Assembly: GCA_023846275.1 (NCBI GenBank)
Contig: CM043865.1
Coordinates: forward strand, 28,005,912 to 28,069,911
Direction: 5' to 3'
Length of the DNA stretch: 64,000 nucleotides
Origin: Vanilla planifolia
Lineage: Eukaryota; Streptophyta; Magnoliopsida; Asparagales; Orchidaceae
The notes under the pieces were generated by a model that saw only the letters and a list, made by a program, of their open reading frames with translations, was not told the DNA's origin and did not search any database. How positions within the stretch are numbered: position 1 is the first letter of the stretch; each line of letters begins with the position of its first letter. Below are positions 50,601 to 61,799 of the stretch, in pieces. The translations under genes were made by a program, and so were the position numbers.

Positions 50601-51639
50601 TAGAATGTCATGACTCTCAGCATTTGAGATCCCATGATAATCCCCCAAGGGTGTTTGCTTAATTTTCTCGAGCTCATCAGCAACTATGTTACGGAATGAT
50701 GACCCAAAAACCTCCTAAACAATTAAAAAATAAATAACACAGAAAAAATGCAAATGATGATGAACATAAGAAAATGTCAAAAATAACAAACACACACCAC
50801 ACGAATAAGCAAGTACTCACGCATGTAAATTGAAGAATGGAAAATTGCAATGTTCTACATGAATAATTTAAGCCATTAAAATTCCTAATTAGTTTATCAT
50901 TTTTTGCAAAAACCATAACAAGAATGCATCCCATTTGCCAAAATTTATCGGAAATCCCTAAATTTTCTTTGATTGTGAAGACCATCTATTCACCAAAATA
51001 ACAGCTGTGGTTATATACATGAAAAGAACAACTATCCCTGGATACATCATAAAGATCCCTTTCCTCAACAACTAAATAGGATAAAATCTAGAACTATAAA
51101 AAGAGCCAGATTCACTCACAAAATAATGAAATCTTGAAGGAAGCTTTAGACTAATGATCCAGAAAGAAAAGTATACCTTTGCAAGGTGGATAACGCGGTT
51201 AAAGAAAGGCGCAAGTTATAAAAAAAAACAGATAAATCGCTCAAACATGAACAAAATTCTCACAGCATTAAAACTAATTTGAGTAAGAATACCAACGTTT
51301 TTTCAGCGTAAACAGAACTCTCTTCAAGCACAAAAAAAGTTGATACAAAATAAATCAAAAAAAGGAACCTTTATGTTTGAATCTTTCAGCCCATTTGATC
51401 TAATTTTCCAAAGCAGTGCAATCCTCTCCTTCCGGACCCTTCTCAAACAGTTTTCTCTAAGCTGCGTAAACATTTCCAAATAAAAGTCCACATCCATAAC
51501 GACATCAACAATCTAGACAATAGAGCAAACTCAATTCATCAACAACAGTTAAACTAGGAACAAACAACTATACCTTCCCCTTCCAATCAAAACGAAGGGT
51601 TTTGAGTCCCTCCCTTCGGCCCCCACTATTATCCATCAT
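41624..51639 (-). CDS. RPAIN: RPA-interacting protein (RIP/RPAIN family)
   Basis: Exons on the - strand: 51639-51574, 51461-51369, 50714-50498, 42237-42161, 42004-41891 and 41785-41624. All borders are GT-AG, phases fit and the product is 242 residues. The family binds replication protein A and in animals carries it into the nucleus; the plant role is inferred. The N-terminal motif lies in exon 2 (LRENCLRRVRKERIALLWKI). The middle domain runs from about residue 85 to 150 and includes LMLEMERILYRDLREE and DEYLAQAVFEHMQIND. The C-terminal zinc-binding domain has C159/C162, C176/C179, C211, C218 and C232/C235. ATG 51639 is followed at once by a second ATG (51636), so either may start translation. 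Intron 3 is 8260 bases and carries retroelement remains. PURM ends about 500 bases upstream on the same strand. Confidence 0.92.
44750..45400 (-). pseudogene. Gypsy-type gag fragment with CCHC zinc knuckle
   Basis: On the - strand 45395-45204 reads a gag-like stretch with SVNNYVNQFNDIV (family wording SV.EY...F..L). Further on, 44973-44932 encodes CFKCH, stop, FGHLRDNC, an exact CX2CX4HX4C spacing except that a TAG replaces the residue after the histidine-preceding cysteine pair. An acidic tail (EEDTIETEIEELLDENEF) follows. This is the nucleic-acid-binding end of a retrotransposon gag. It runs in the same direction as the host gene and is dead. Confidence 0.8.
45790..48480. repeat. Inverted repeat pair, arms of about 340-390 bp
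   Basis: The left arm (45790-46130) and the reverse complement of the right arm (48480-48090) share tataatttaggaagagaa, ccaaa.gagatgtggttggcca and gtg.tgcctccaaataagtcaaa in the same order. The spacer is about 2 kb, so a transcript through intron 3 could fold back on itself. Confidence 0.85.
48490..49840. other. Intron interior, no gene
   Basis: Holds a stretch of repeated attgtacctat/catgttatgc words near 48690-48770. It is less AT-rich than the rest and is probably LTR-derived. Frames at 48480 and 48689 have no domain. Confidence 0.35.
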
Positions 51640-52140
51640 TCAGAATGAAATAACTGAGCGAAATCCGCCGAGAAAAACCTTTCCTATTCCCTCGGTTTGC
51701 TCCGTTAAACCGTGAAAGTGAACCGCGTCGAGCACGGTTCCAGATACGGTTCAGCTTTCGATCGCTTTTTAGTTCGAAGACTGATTCCACTTAAAAATCA
51801 TTAAAAAGCTATTAAATTATTAATAATACTTATTAACAAGAAAAACAATATTTGTGAAAATGCATCCCCAAAATCAATTTTATTTCTTAAAAAAATACCA
51901 TTCAATAATTTTATTCAAAAAATAAGAACCAAAAACTCAAAAAAAGCTCATAAAAATATATTTTTCATCATTTTAATGAAATAAAATGAAAACTTCTCCA
52001 TATTCAATAAACAGCAATACACGATCTACATTAAACCAACTCAACCAAAACATGAAATACCCAAAGAAGCTTCATGAGTTAAGTTTAACATCAGCATTAA
52101 CTGTTCCAAGAAGAAAACACACACAAATGTGGCTGCTTGA
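51640..52140 (-). promoter_or_regulatory. Short intergenic region: promoter of the RPA-interacting protein gene, 3' end of PURM
   Basis: About 500 bases separate the PURM stop codon from the start codon of the next gene on the same strand. The part nearest the start (51640-51780) is GC-richer, as a 5' leader and core promoter would be; the far part is A-rich. No TATA box could be singled out. Promoter placement is inferred from position alone. Confidence 0.45.
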
Positions 52141-53496
52141 CTAAATAAACTTCACACCTTCTCCTTCCACAACTTCACCAATCCGGCATACAGTTCCATG
52201 CTCTCCCAGAATTCTTTCCGAAGCCACCGGAGAGACGACGGCGACCAAGCCTATGCCCATGTTGAAGGTTCTTCTCATCTCAGCATCATCGATTTTACCA
52301 GCCTGCAAGAGATGAAAAACCAATCATTCATGCAAATAATTCACAAGGCACATGTCTTAAGCTTTACATTCTCATACTACAAAGTTCTCAAAACTATTAT
52401 CTAACATAAGAAAAGGTCATCTTCACGACTCGAACTATTGACCTTCGAGTTGCAACATAGCAACTAGGCCTTGAGAAAGAAAGTGCCATGATGATAAAAA
52501 TCTATCACCATAAAGCTTCTTTTACTAATTAATGAGTCTATCATCATAATTTGAATAAATTTTTAAAACAAAGACATCGTAATGATAAATTATCAAACAG
52601 ATAACTTTTCAATAATACAACAAGAATGTTTTTCAAATTTACTTGAGGCTTCAATTAGTAATGCAAACCAGTGAATAAAAGCTCTTAACATGTATTAGAT
52701 TGAATGGAGTAAAGGAAATCCCTTGGGCTATTATTATAAGAGATTATTGTTTCAATGACTAAAACTCAAGAACTTAAGATCACAAGCAATCAACCTTTGT
52801 AAATCTAGAGAAGTGTTTGTTTACCTCTTGGAGCCATTTGAACAGTGAAGGTACATCCCAGGAATTTGTGAAGATATTGGCGCCAAGGCCCGGAGGGAAT
52901 ACCCTAGGTATGTTGTCTGTGAAACCACCTCCTGTAATGTGAGCAATTCCTTTGACCCCACCTTTGCTTACAATGTCAAGTACCTAAATGCAATTCAATC
53001 CTTGGGACCAATAGACTTCTTTTAAAAGGGTAAATTGAACAGCTTAACACTTCAAATTTCAAGAGGAATACCTGTTTAACATAAATAACAGTTGGTGCCA
53101 TAAGAGCTTCACCTAGTGTAATTTGTTCAGTGTTGTGCCCAGGTAATTTATCACTCAAAGAAGAACCACTTTGGGACAGAACCCTAAGCATTGAAAACAA
53201 TTTTAAGGAAGATTTATGGCAAAGATTGGTGATTATATGAACAAAAAAAAAGAAGTTAGCATTACACTTTAACATGCATTTGTTACTAATAAGAAATAAA
53301 AAAGGAAACTTTCAATAAGAAACCTTCTCACTAGAGAGAAACCATTAGAGTGAACACCGCTTGATGGAAAACCGATGAGAACATCACCACGCTTGATGTT
53401 CTTCCCATCAATTAGAGATTCCTTCTTTACGATACCAACAGCAAAACCACTTAAATCATACTCCCCTTTAGCATAGAAGTCAGGCATTTCAGCTGT
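52141..53496 (-). CDS. PURM: PURM, phosphoribosylformylglycinamidine cyclo-ligase (AIR synthase), C-terminal half
   Basis: Exons 53496-53324, 53183-53072, 52983-52825 and 52302-52141, with GT-AG borders and matching phases, give the last 201 residues and the stop. AIR synthase (EC 6.3.3.1) closes the imidazole ring in the fifth step of de novo purine synthesis, using ATP; in plants this runs in plastids. Visible conserved pieces are [21 protein letters not shown] (first 20 residues of the first exon here), [56 protein letters not shown] and the C-terminal GEGVKFI. The first exon here starts in phase 0 right after the expected GGE, so at least one more exon must lie upstream. The N-terminal half (transit peptide and the GTDGVGTK nucleotide-binding region) was not found in 53497-64000. 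Confidence 0.93.
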
Positions 53497-55690
53497 CTAG
53501 AAGCAAAGAATGAAAGATGCATCATTAGGACAGTTATGAGAACAAGAAACAAATATGCAACAATGGTCAAGTCCAGCTAATAAGACCAACAAAAGATGTT
53601 ATAAATTGGCGATCTCAGATATTAGAAAATATGAATAAATTTCAAATCATATGAGGATCAAAACTCAAGCACTAAACTTTAGTTTTGCAGAAACTAAATC
53701 ACCAATTCTTCATGTAAAGACTGGCAATTATTCATATAATCACACAGAATCAGTAGGATCAACTATGGTTAAATGATAATAGACAAGAATCCAAATTAAT
53801 TGGCTCCCTTTATAAAGAAAGTAACCCAGAATTTGTGCTAACTCACTTCAATATCCTCTAAGTATTATGATAAGATCTTGTAGCTATAACAATAGAGTTC
53901 CACATCATTATATTTTCTCTTGGTGGCATATTTGCATTGATGTAATTTTTTTTATGGACAAAACTGCATACAATTGGGCACCCTCAAGGGTCTCCAATTA
54001 GCATTCAGAAATGAAGTCAAGCTTTTCTCAAATCGTTTTGATGATTAATCCCTTCGAAATGATCAAATGACAAACCCCTAAAGAGCTGAAAACCTTAAGA
54101 TCTATGGGTTCTGAACACTAAGTTAAATGTACAAATTGATTGAACATTTTGAAGTATGGAAGTCAACAATCATATTTGGTATAGAGACTGAATCAGAACA
54201 GAACAAGCTGAGCAATGAAAAATGGTGGTCAAAGTCATTTCAACTCAAAAGCTTAAGCTAATAAGTGATCCAACCAATAATACATTTATCTCAACACACT
54301 TTTGTACTATGATGTCTTCAACTAAGCCAAATACTCCTACTTGCCTCAATAAATTTGCTCCTCAACAGATTTACTTATCATCTTCACTCTTTTGACTTCA
54401 AATATTGAGTTGGCAAGTGATCCAACCAAAAAATATCCAATATAGCATTTTCACTTTAATTAAAACAATATGCTCGCATGACTAAATAAACTTTTCTATA
54501 CTTCACAGCTCTCAACATCAGCCATCACATCCCTTCAAGTTAAGCCTTCTGCAAATTGAAGTTAAATGTGTTAAAAAAAATCATAAAAAAGAACCAGCTC
54601 CATGATGCCTTACTCTGGATTCTCAGGAACATGATAAGACTTACCAAGATCTATGAGAATAACAGATCGCAAATGCCACTCAAAACACTGTCAAATCAGT
54701 GGCCATGATACCACTTTTTTTAATGAGATATGAAACCGAAGCAAACATTTTTTGGCAAAATAGCAGCAAATTTAAACCAAAATATTTTCAAACACCAAAT
54801 TTGGAACTACAACCAATACCTTCATTAACCTTAATGGGATAGATCAGTAACCCTGCAATACAAAAAATACCATCAGTAAGCACTCATATTTCACTTATTT
54901 TGTATTTAATGATCAAACAATCTATTTCAATTGGTGCAAGCACCTATTATTTATTCTTGCCTCGGCAGCTAATAACCATAGGAGCATGGAATTAATATGC
55001 CTATTGAGATATAAGCAAATAGGCACACCAAAGTGTTCTACCATCCTCCCCTCAAGTAGCAGCTTCATCATGTCATGTTGGCTACATTCAGTACACGTGA
55101 AATGAAGGTTATTGCATTAAGAACAAGTTCACTCGTCCATTGAGGTTCTTAAAGCTGGAATTGTTGATTACATTCCTTACAGTTATGCCAAAGATAAAGC
55201 CCATTTGTATGACAAGTACAACGTGTGTTCAACTTGTTCTAAACATTTTCAGTTGGTATAGATTTAATCAAAAACATATGATTAGATCCTTGGCTTTCTA
55301 ATACATTTATGGACTCTTTGCCACTTAAAACTGATTTGACATTATACTTAATAGAATTATTCCCAAATCTGTTAGCTAGCAAGTACTACATCACTGAATA
55401 AAATAATTTTAATCTTAAGGAAAACGTCCAAGTTCTATGGTGCTTGGGGCATTATTGTCAAGTAAGTCTTACCAAATTTAAGATAAATTTTGGCCTAAAT
55501 GCTTTAGCTCAATATTGCAGTAAAAACTTGGCCCACCGGAATGTGGAGTACCTTAGCATAACGAAGATGCCTCACTCTTGGCAAAAGTCCCAAACAAATC
55601 TTATTAATTTGCATTTTAAAGAGTTAAGTATCTAACAAGAATTCTAGATCATCATGATGCCCCTAAACAATATTATAAATATTATTATGC
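53497..55690. other. Upstream intron (or broken flank) of PURM, no exon found
   Basis: About 2.2 kb of AT-rich DNA. I looked on the - strand for the PURM pieces that should precede TAEMPDFY (LLGGE, VNDIVTSGA, GTDGVGTK) and saw none. At 54950-55640 the sequence is less AT-rich and may be the 3' LTR side of the adjoining gypsy element. Confidence 0.5.
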
Positions 55691-55749
55691 CACCAAATTA
55701 TTCAAAAAACCTGACTCTACTTTGGCATGGTTCACAAATGAACAGTAGT

Positions 55750-58560
55750 GGAAGGAGTATGGGGATTCTCCCATGGTAGTGGAAGGAGTGGTTTGTTATG
55801 CCCATAACACGCTAGAAAGCTCATCGATCCAATCCCCTTTCTTGCTTTCCAAGTAAGGCTTCAAAATCTTTAGCAAACAATTGTTTGTTGCTTCAGCTTA
55901 ACCATTTTTTGATGATGGGCTATAGAGTCATACTTTAGGTAACAACCATATTTCTTGCAAAAGCTTTGGAGTACCTCCACCTGGAATATTGTAGCATTGT
56001 CAGTAATTATAGCTAATAAAATTCCGAATTTACTTAATATATCTCCACAGAGGAAATTACGAACTTCGGTTATTCTGTGACTGACAAGGGGTTTAGCTTT
56101 AATCTATTTTGCGAAATAATTAAAGGCAAAGAGGAGGAACATCCTCCCCCCTTTGGCTATAAGAAAAAGTCCCTAGAACTTCATGTCGAATACAGAGAAG
56201 GGCTAAGAAATGTTGAGAGCTTTCATCAGGGCTACTAATTATCGAGAAAAAGAAGCATGAAGTTGGCATCATTTGCATCTTCTAACTAACAAAGTGATAT
56301 ATTTTTGTATGGTAAACCAGAAGGATCTTTGTCTCATAATTTCCATAACCAGGTTATGACTAGAGATATGGCTATCACATTCTCCTAAATGTATTTCCTC
56401 TATGATGTCTTCCACCTCGAATAAATGAACACTTTAAGTAAAAGCTTGATGTAAGATTTTCAATAGACTTGATCTTCGATTAAAACATATCGTTGGGATT
56501 ATCTCTTGATTCTTCATGCATCCAAATTTTTATGAGGAAGGGTTCTCGTCTAGAGGTAAGCTTCTAAGGGAGTTATCCAACAAATAAATCTCTTAAAATT
56601 GAGGATTGTCACTTTTGCATTCTCAATAGATGATTTTTCAAGAGGTAAAAAACTTCCTTGGGGTGGCCAGTAGGTCTGCCTTTCGATATTGCTCGCGAGG
56701 GATTTGGGTGAGGTTAGTTTGATCAAATTTTTGCAAGAGAGTTTGTGCCAATTGCTTGTATGCTTTCTCTAATTCAAATGAGGTGTTGATTTGACTAAAA
56801 CCAGCTATGAGTCACTAAATATCAATAAGTGTTGACTCATAAACCCAAAGCAAGTTTCAATCTAGCCAGTCAAGCTTCACATTCGACTTGGTTATTAGTG
56901 ATTGGGAAGTTGATTATGGTCCCTCCTTTTAGTTTGACATTCTCTAAACTTAGTAGAACAAAACCGATACCACATGAATCTTGTCTCAATGCTCCATCCA
57001 CAAATAGTTTTCAGGTGTCTAAAGAAAGTTTAGGTTCTATTTTGAAGGAAATCCTTTCGACCAAAAAATCAGCAAATACTTAAGATTTAAGAGATGATCA
57101 AGTTATGAAATCAATCTGAAATTTACTAAACTAGATTAGCTATTTCTACAATCTTCTTGAGATTTCTGTTGACTAAAAAATGTGTTTCAAAGGATTGTCT
57201 GTGATGACATTGATGTTGTGGGATTGAAAATACAGTTGTAGCCGTCAAGCAGACATAAGAAGTGCTAGCGCCATCTTTTCTAGGGGTGTTTCTACATTCT
57301 ATTAATTGTGAGACATAATAAATGAGTCATTGCATACCTTTGTTTTCTTGGATTAGCACAGAACTGGCAATTGAGCTTAAGACTACTAAATAGATGAATA
57401 ATAGTTCTCTAAGTATCGGACTGCTTAAAATAAGAGAATGAGACAGGTAAGCCTTGAGCTCTTGAAAGGCTTTTTCACAATCCTTTATCTATATTAGTAT
57501 GGCCTTATTGCATAAGAGTTTGAAGAATGGTTAAGATTTTTCTCTTGACTTGGAGATGAAATGGATAAACCATGTGATGTTCCCAGTAAGGCATTAGACG
57601 TCTTTTGGAGTCTTGGGGAGGGCATGTTTAAAAGATATTTTATCTTGTTAGGGTTTGGTTGGATTCCTTCCTTTTATACATATAACCAAGGTTCCTGAGG
57701 ATGCATTGAAAGTGACTTTTAAAGAGTTGAGCTTGAGATAGAATTTTCGACAAGTCTCAAAGGCATCTCTCAAGCCTTGAAGATGCACCTCAAAAGAAAT
57801 GCTTTTCACCAGGAGGTCCTCACATGAGCTTCAAAATTCTTATTTTTCTGATTCTGAAAGATAGTGTTGATTATCCTTTGATGAGTTACTCCGACGTTCT
57901 CGAGCTCAAAAAGCACGACTTGATAACAGAATATCTCAAAGTCGATAATGAGTGCAACTTTCTCTTCATCTTTTTTAGCCATCTTAGTCTAATGAATCCT
58001 AAGAACATATCTAAAAAAAAATGAAGAATGTGAAACCAGGGGTCAAATCCATGAGATCAATTCGAAGCAGAGGATATAAGTCTTTTAGACTAACTCGATT
58101 AAGATTAGTGTAGTTCACACATATGCACTATTGTTATTGCTTTTCTTTACGAATACCACGCTTGCTAGCCTAATGGACTGGTCGAATGAAACTCGCATCA
58201 AGGAGTTTTGACACTTTAATTGTCTTTTGATTTTTTATGCTAAACACTCGTTTTTTTTGTCAGACGATCGGACTTCTAGATTTATATAAAAGTGTTGGGC
58301 TGTTAAGAGATCTACCCCTAGCATGTTTTAGGGTTCCCACACAAAAACATCAAGATATTCGTCCAAAAGCTTGAAGGCAGCTTCCCGTCTTTTTCATCTC
58401 GATCAGCAAAAATTACAAGATTGGTCAAGTTAAGCGGATTAAAAGCAAATAAGACACAAAGGGAAATAAGGTTAACAACTTCTCTTTCAAGGAGTTCTAA
58501 GGTTAACAACTTCTCTTTCAAGGCGTTCAATGGATGATTTAACTATTATTTTCATAGTGT
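55750..58560 (-). pseudogene. Gypsy pol: reverse transcriptase, RNase H and integrase
   Basis: The - strand first gives the reverse-transcriptase entry region near 58300-58150 (KRVFSIKNQKTIK; SFIRPVH) and its end near 57640-57560 (IKYLLNMPSPKTPKDV). It then gives the RNase H connection (CEKAFQELKAYLSHSLILSS), an RNase H core at about 57030-56850 (KLFVDGALRQDS..GIGFVLLS; INFPITNNQVECEA) and an integrase piece near 55980-55840 (FCKKYGCYLKYDS; HHQKMVKLKQQ). Numerous stops and frame changes show it cannot be expressed. Confidence 0.85.
58470..58531 (-). repeat. 31-bp tandem duplication in the gypsy element
   Basis: ggttaacaacttctctttca plus the next 11 bases occurs at 58470-58500 and again at 58501-58531 with few differences. 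The length is not a multiple of three. Confidence 0.9.
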
Positions 58561-58569
58561 TTAAGTAAC

Positions 58570-59010
58570 ATCTCCTTGATTGTAAAAGGTATCTTTGCAC
58601 TTAAACCACCCCTAAAGGAGTATTGAATTTCATGCATAGGTGTGGTGCCGAGGAGACCATTTGGAATGTGTTCATCGTCAACCTTCTAAGCATAGCATTA
58701 TAGGCAAAAGGAGCGGTAACGATGATGAAGTTGACCATATGTATTGCTGAGTCAGAAGAATTTCCTATCATAAGTGACAAACTAATGGTTCCTTCTGGCT
58801 TTAGAGGCTCTTTAAAGAACCCTACAAGTGATGCTGTAACCGAGAGGATAAGGTTTCAACCAATACTAATTTTATTAAAAACATCAAGAAAAAAGATCTC
58901 AGCCAAACTCCCAATATCGATGAGCATGCGATGGACTTCCATGTTGGCAATTATTTTTAAGATTATTATAGCGTTGTCGTAGGGGTTGCCAAAAGGTGGC
59001 ATGTCTTCAA
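58570..59010 (-). pseudogene. Gypsy aspartic protease region
   Basis: From about 59005 downward it reads FGNPYDNAIIILKI, MLIDIGSLAEIFF (active-site area; the usual D-(S/T/N)-G is here D-I-G) and, at about 58720-58620, APFAYNAMLRRLTMNTFQMV with PHLCMKFNTPLGVV. This matches the plant gypsy protease (wording such as VLID.GSSADIL, YN.I.GR..L and KFPT..GV). The protease would have cut the gag-pol polyprotein. Confidence 0.85.
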
Positions 59011-59247
59011 GCTTGGAACTAAAGGCTCTTGTTGTCTTGTCACATTAGAAATCATACTTCGTCACAATGTTCTTAAGGTGGAGTTCTTTGAATAGGACTA
59101 CCTTCATTCAGTAATGACAATTGATCCTTACAGGGGACTTGTAGTTGTCTTTTAGTGCCAATTGAAGAGTTTGATCATCTTTCTCATTTTTTTTGGCGAT
59201 ACTTAGTCCCATAAGCTTATTAGAAATAGAATTTGATTCAAAGATTT

Positions 59248-60600
59248 TTACCCTATAGTTCTAGAGACGGCCTTCAACAATCTATCGATTAAGACTTTGA
59301 GAGTTTTACATTTAGAAGTTGTGTTGTAATGGTCCTCGTGATATTTGCAAAACTTTATTGTATCCCATTTATTTCTCGAGAGTGGTCTCAACTTTTGATA
59401 TAACTCATCTTTTTTAATGGCAGCTAAAATTTCTTCCAATGGTGCACTTAAAGGAGTGTTGAAATACCGAGCTTGGTATCTTCGTCGATCTTGTAGAGCC
59501 TCCAAGGGTAATCTTTGTCATCTCATGACCTTTCCTATCCTTGATCAAGGGGCCTTGTAGGTAATGATGCCTTCCTTTTTGATCTGTCAGATAGAGCTAA
59601 AGAGAACTCATTAACGAAACAAATGGCTCTATTAAAGATATTTTATAAGGATTTTGACAAAAACTTGACCACGTGTTTTTAGAAATCTCTTGATTGAAAA
59701 AATTTGATAAGAATCGCTCGAATACGTCAAGAATCCTCTTGATTAATCTATTTAAGGGTTTCTCTAAAGTGTTGGAAATAGACTAATAATAATTCTAGTT
59801 GATATTCCTTTAATTCAAGAAGAAACTCAAAAACCTATTTAGATCTAACATATTTAGTGAAGGATGATAAGAAGCCTTTTGAACTGGTTAAATGAAAAAA
59901 TTGACTTAAGAAGTAACTTTTAGAACCACTATGATACTACATCTTTAAGATAAGTAGAGAAAATTTTGCAACGGATGACCAATCATGACATGTAAAGAGA
60001 CAATTATCTTAATTTTCCTAAAAAAACATTGAGATCTAAATTATCATAATAAAATGTAGAGTTAGACAGTTAAAATTTATGAGGTAAAGACGTCAAACAT
60101 ATTTCCTTAGTGAAAGGAGAAACTTATTCGATGACATTTGGGCTAAACTCGTGTTGCCAACAAAACAAGTGAGGCTCGTCATTAAGGAGACATGGATTTT
60201 CTTGATCAAAAGTAGGAGCTTGCAACATTACAATATCGGGTCGAGGATAAACAAGGGCTTCAGTTTGGTGTGAGCTAAAGGATCTTGCGTCAGAAGGTAC
60301 GAATAGGTTGATAGGATGTTTTGAAGAGGTGTGCACTAGAAGTTTTTTAAAAATGGGTATAATGTAATGAAATTTGAGTGTTGTGGGTAAGGCCACAAGT
60401 TACTCTTTATTGGAAGAAGAGATGTTTAACATATTTAACATGCCTTCCCTTGGTAGGATGGCCAAACTTGCTTTGATTTGCTTTCTTATAAGCATGAAAA
60501 GGGTATAAAAGAGTCTTGTAAAGTGTTTTATTTGTTAATAAAATAAACAAAAAATTTACTAATGGGCAGTTCAAAAGATTCTAAAGTTTGTGAAATTTGA
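59248..60600 (-). pseudogene. Gypsy gag
   Basis: The clearest part is 59505-59248, where KFCKYHEDHYNTTSKCKTLK matches the gag zinc-binding stretch typical of plant gypsy elements (KFCRFHRDHGHDTEEC.QLK). Upstream, to about 60600, the - strand has long but frameshifted open stretches with the length expected for the rest of gag. The 90-residue frame at 60124-60396 belongs here, but I do not recognise a motif in it. Confidence 0.7.
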
Positions 60601-61029
60601 GGTAGGGGTGTGGAGATATTTACCGCATCTTGGTTGTTATTATCAAATGCTTTCTTTTCGAGAATAAATGCGACTTACTCTTGGTTTTTCATCTTAGTTT
60701 GTTTGTTCTCACAGATGGTGTCAAAAAATGTTGATGTGAAAAGGGGATTTGGGAAATTTAAACAAAAACTTACTTAAGGTAAAGATGAGGAAGTAGAGCG
60801 GACAAAGTCTCTAAATTTGTTCGACAGAGAATTATAGCACACTTTGGGATGGATTGACACAATGGGCAAGATTTCGATTTAGAGGTATTAATTTGAGTAG
60901 TTGCGGGTATATGGCATTATTAAAAGATGTCCTGATAATGTTGAAGAGAATACAACGTGGTCAACATTAAGATGATGCGGCCAAAACAAAAGCGACTTGG
61001 CCAAGTCTGGATAGGCATATCCAAACGCG

Positions 61030-61330
61030 AGCATGGGTACGCTGTGATCTAGGTGAGCTTGAGCTGACGTGGGTTGGTTTGGGTAGGCACGAGCCAGCAC
61101 GGGTAGGCGTGGGTCGGCATGGGCCAACACACACCAGAGTGGGTCAGTTGGGTCAATGCAAATTGACACGTGTAGTGTGTATCGCGTGGGTCAATGTTGT
61201 CGATGTGTGTTAGCGCAGGTTGATGCAAATCGATGTCTGTCAGCGTGGGTCAGCCAGGGTCGACACTGTCAACATGGGTCGGCATAGGTCGAAATGGGTC
61301 CAGCTTGGTTTAGTGCTGAGGCAACTTCAA
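61030..61330 (-). repeat. Degenerate GC-richer short repeat in the gypsy leader
   Basis: Words of the type tgggtcggcatgggt, cgtgggtc, tgggtcag and tagcgcaggt recur every 10-25 bases without a strict period. A 93-codon frame opens through it on the - strand only because of the repeat. It lies where the untranslated leader or start of gag would be. Confidence 0.6.
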
Positions 61331-61790
61331 CCTAGATCAGTGGTCAAGCATGGACAAGCGTGAGTAAGGCAACATAGGTGTTCCGATAAGACACGTGAGT
61401 TTGGGTTTATAGAGGGGCTCGAAGTCGAGATTGGGATAAAGGAAAGAGCTCAAAGCCACGAGGAAAAGGAAAAAAGGGATGGGGAAAGGGAGTGAAGTGA
61501 AAGCCTAGGAAAGTCGAAGAGAAGATCCAAGGAAATCTAAAGCGATGGGAAATGACGAATTTGGCAATCTCAAGACGTCAGGCTTTGAAAGGGCAAAGGC
61601 ATGAGGTTCTCCGAGAGGTCTCCCCTTCTCGAGTCAACGAGAGGAGTTTTGCAGCCGCATTTTGCAAATGTTGCCAAACTGGCTAGGCTCCTCTCATGTG
61701 ACTTTATTCCTGCATGATTTGGCAGGTGGTCGACAATGCTCCCGACAGATATCGTGTGGTTTTCTCTTTTTTTTTATTCTTCTTTTAACT
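61331..61790 (-). other. GC-richer promoter-like stretch, origin unclear
   Basis: On the - strand a TATA-like ctctataaaccc (about 61418-61407) lies within a GC-richer, CT-rich block of about 400 bases. It may be part of the gypsy 5' LTR and leader, or a host promoter remnant. No second LTR copy could be aligned to prove the former. Confidence 0.35.
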
Positions 61791-61799
61791 CCCAAAATA

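Larger units (their letters stand above)
55700..61000 (-). mobile_element. Degenerate Ty3/gypsy element
   Basis: On the - strand, gag, protease, reverse transcriptase, RNase H and integrase follow one another in gypsy order from about 60600 down to 55700. The wording (IKYLLNMPSPKTPKDV; INFPITNNQVE) is that of plant gypsy elements, possibly the Tat branch, without a chromodomain seen. No LTR pair could be aligned by eye, so the edges are approximate. The element sits directly upstream of the surviving PURM exons and in the same orientation. Confidence 0.88.

Noticed and set aside
55444..55635. 63-codon + strand frame near the gypsy 3' side
   Set aside because: No domain on either strand could be confirmed. 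It probably belongs to the decayed end of the - strand element.
56829..57083. 84-codon + strand frame
   Set aside because: Shadow of the gypsy RNase H read on the - strand.
58722..58982. 86-codon + strand frame
   Set aside because: The opposite strand carries the recognisable gypsy protease; this is its shadow.
60888..61169. 93-codon - strand frame rich in Pro, Ala and His
   Set aside because: It comes from the degenerate GC-richer repeat; no conserved motif and no support as a protein.
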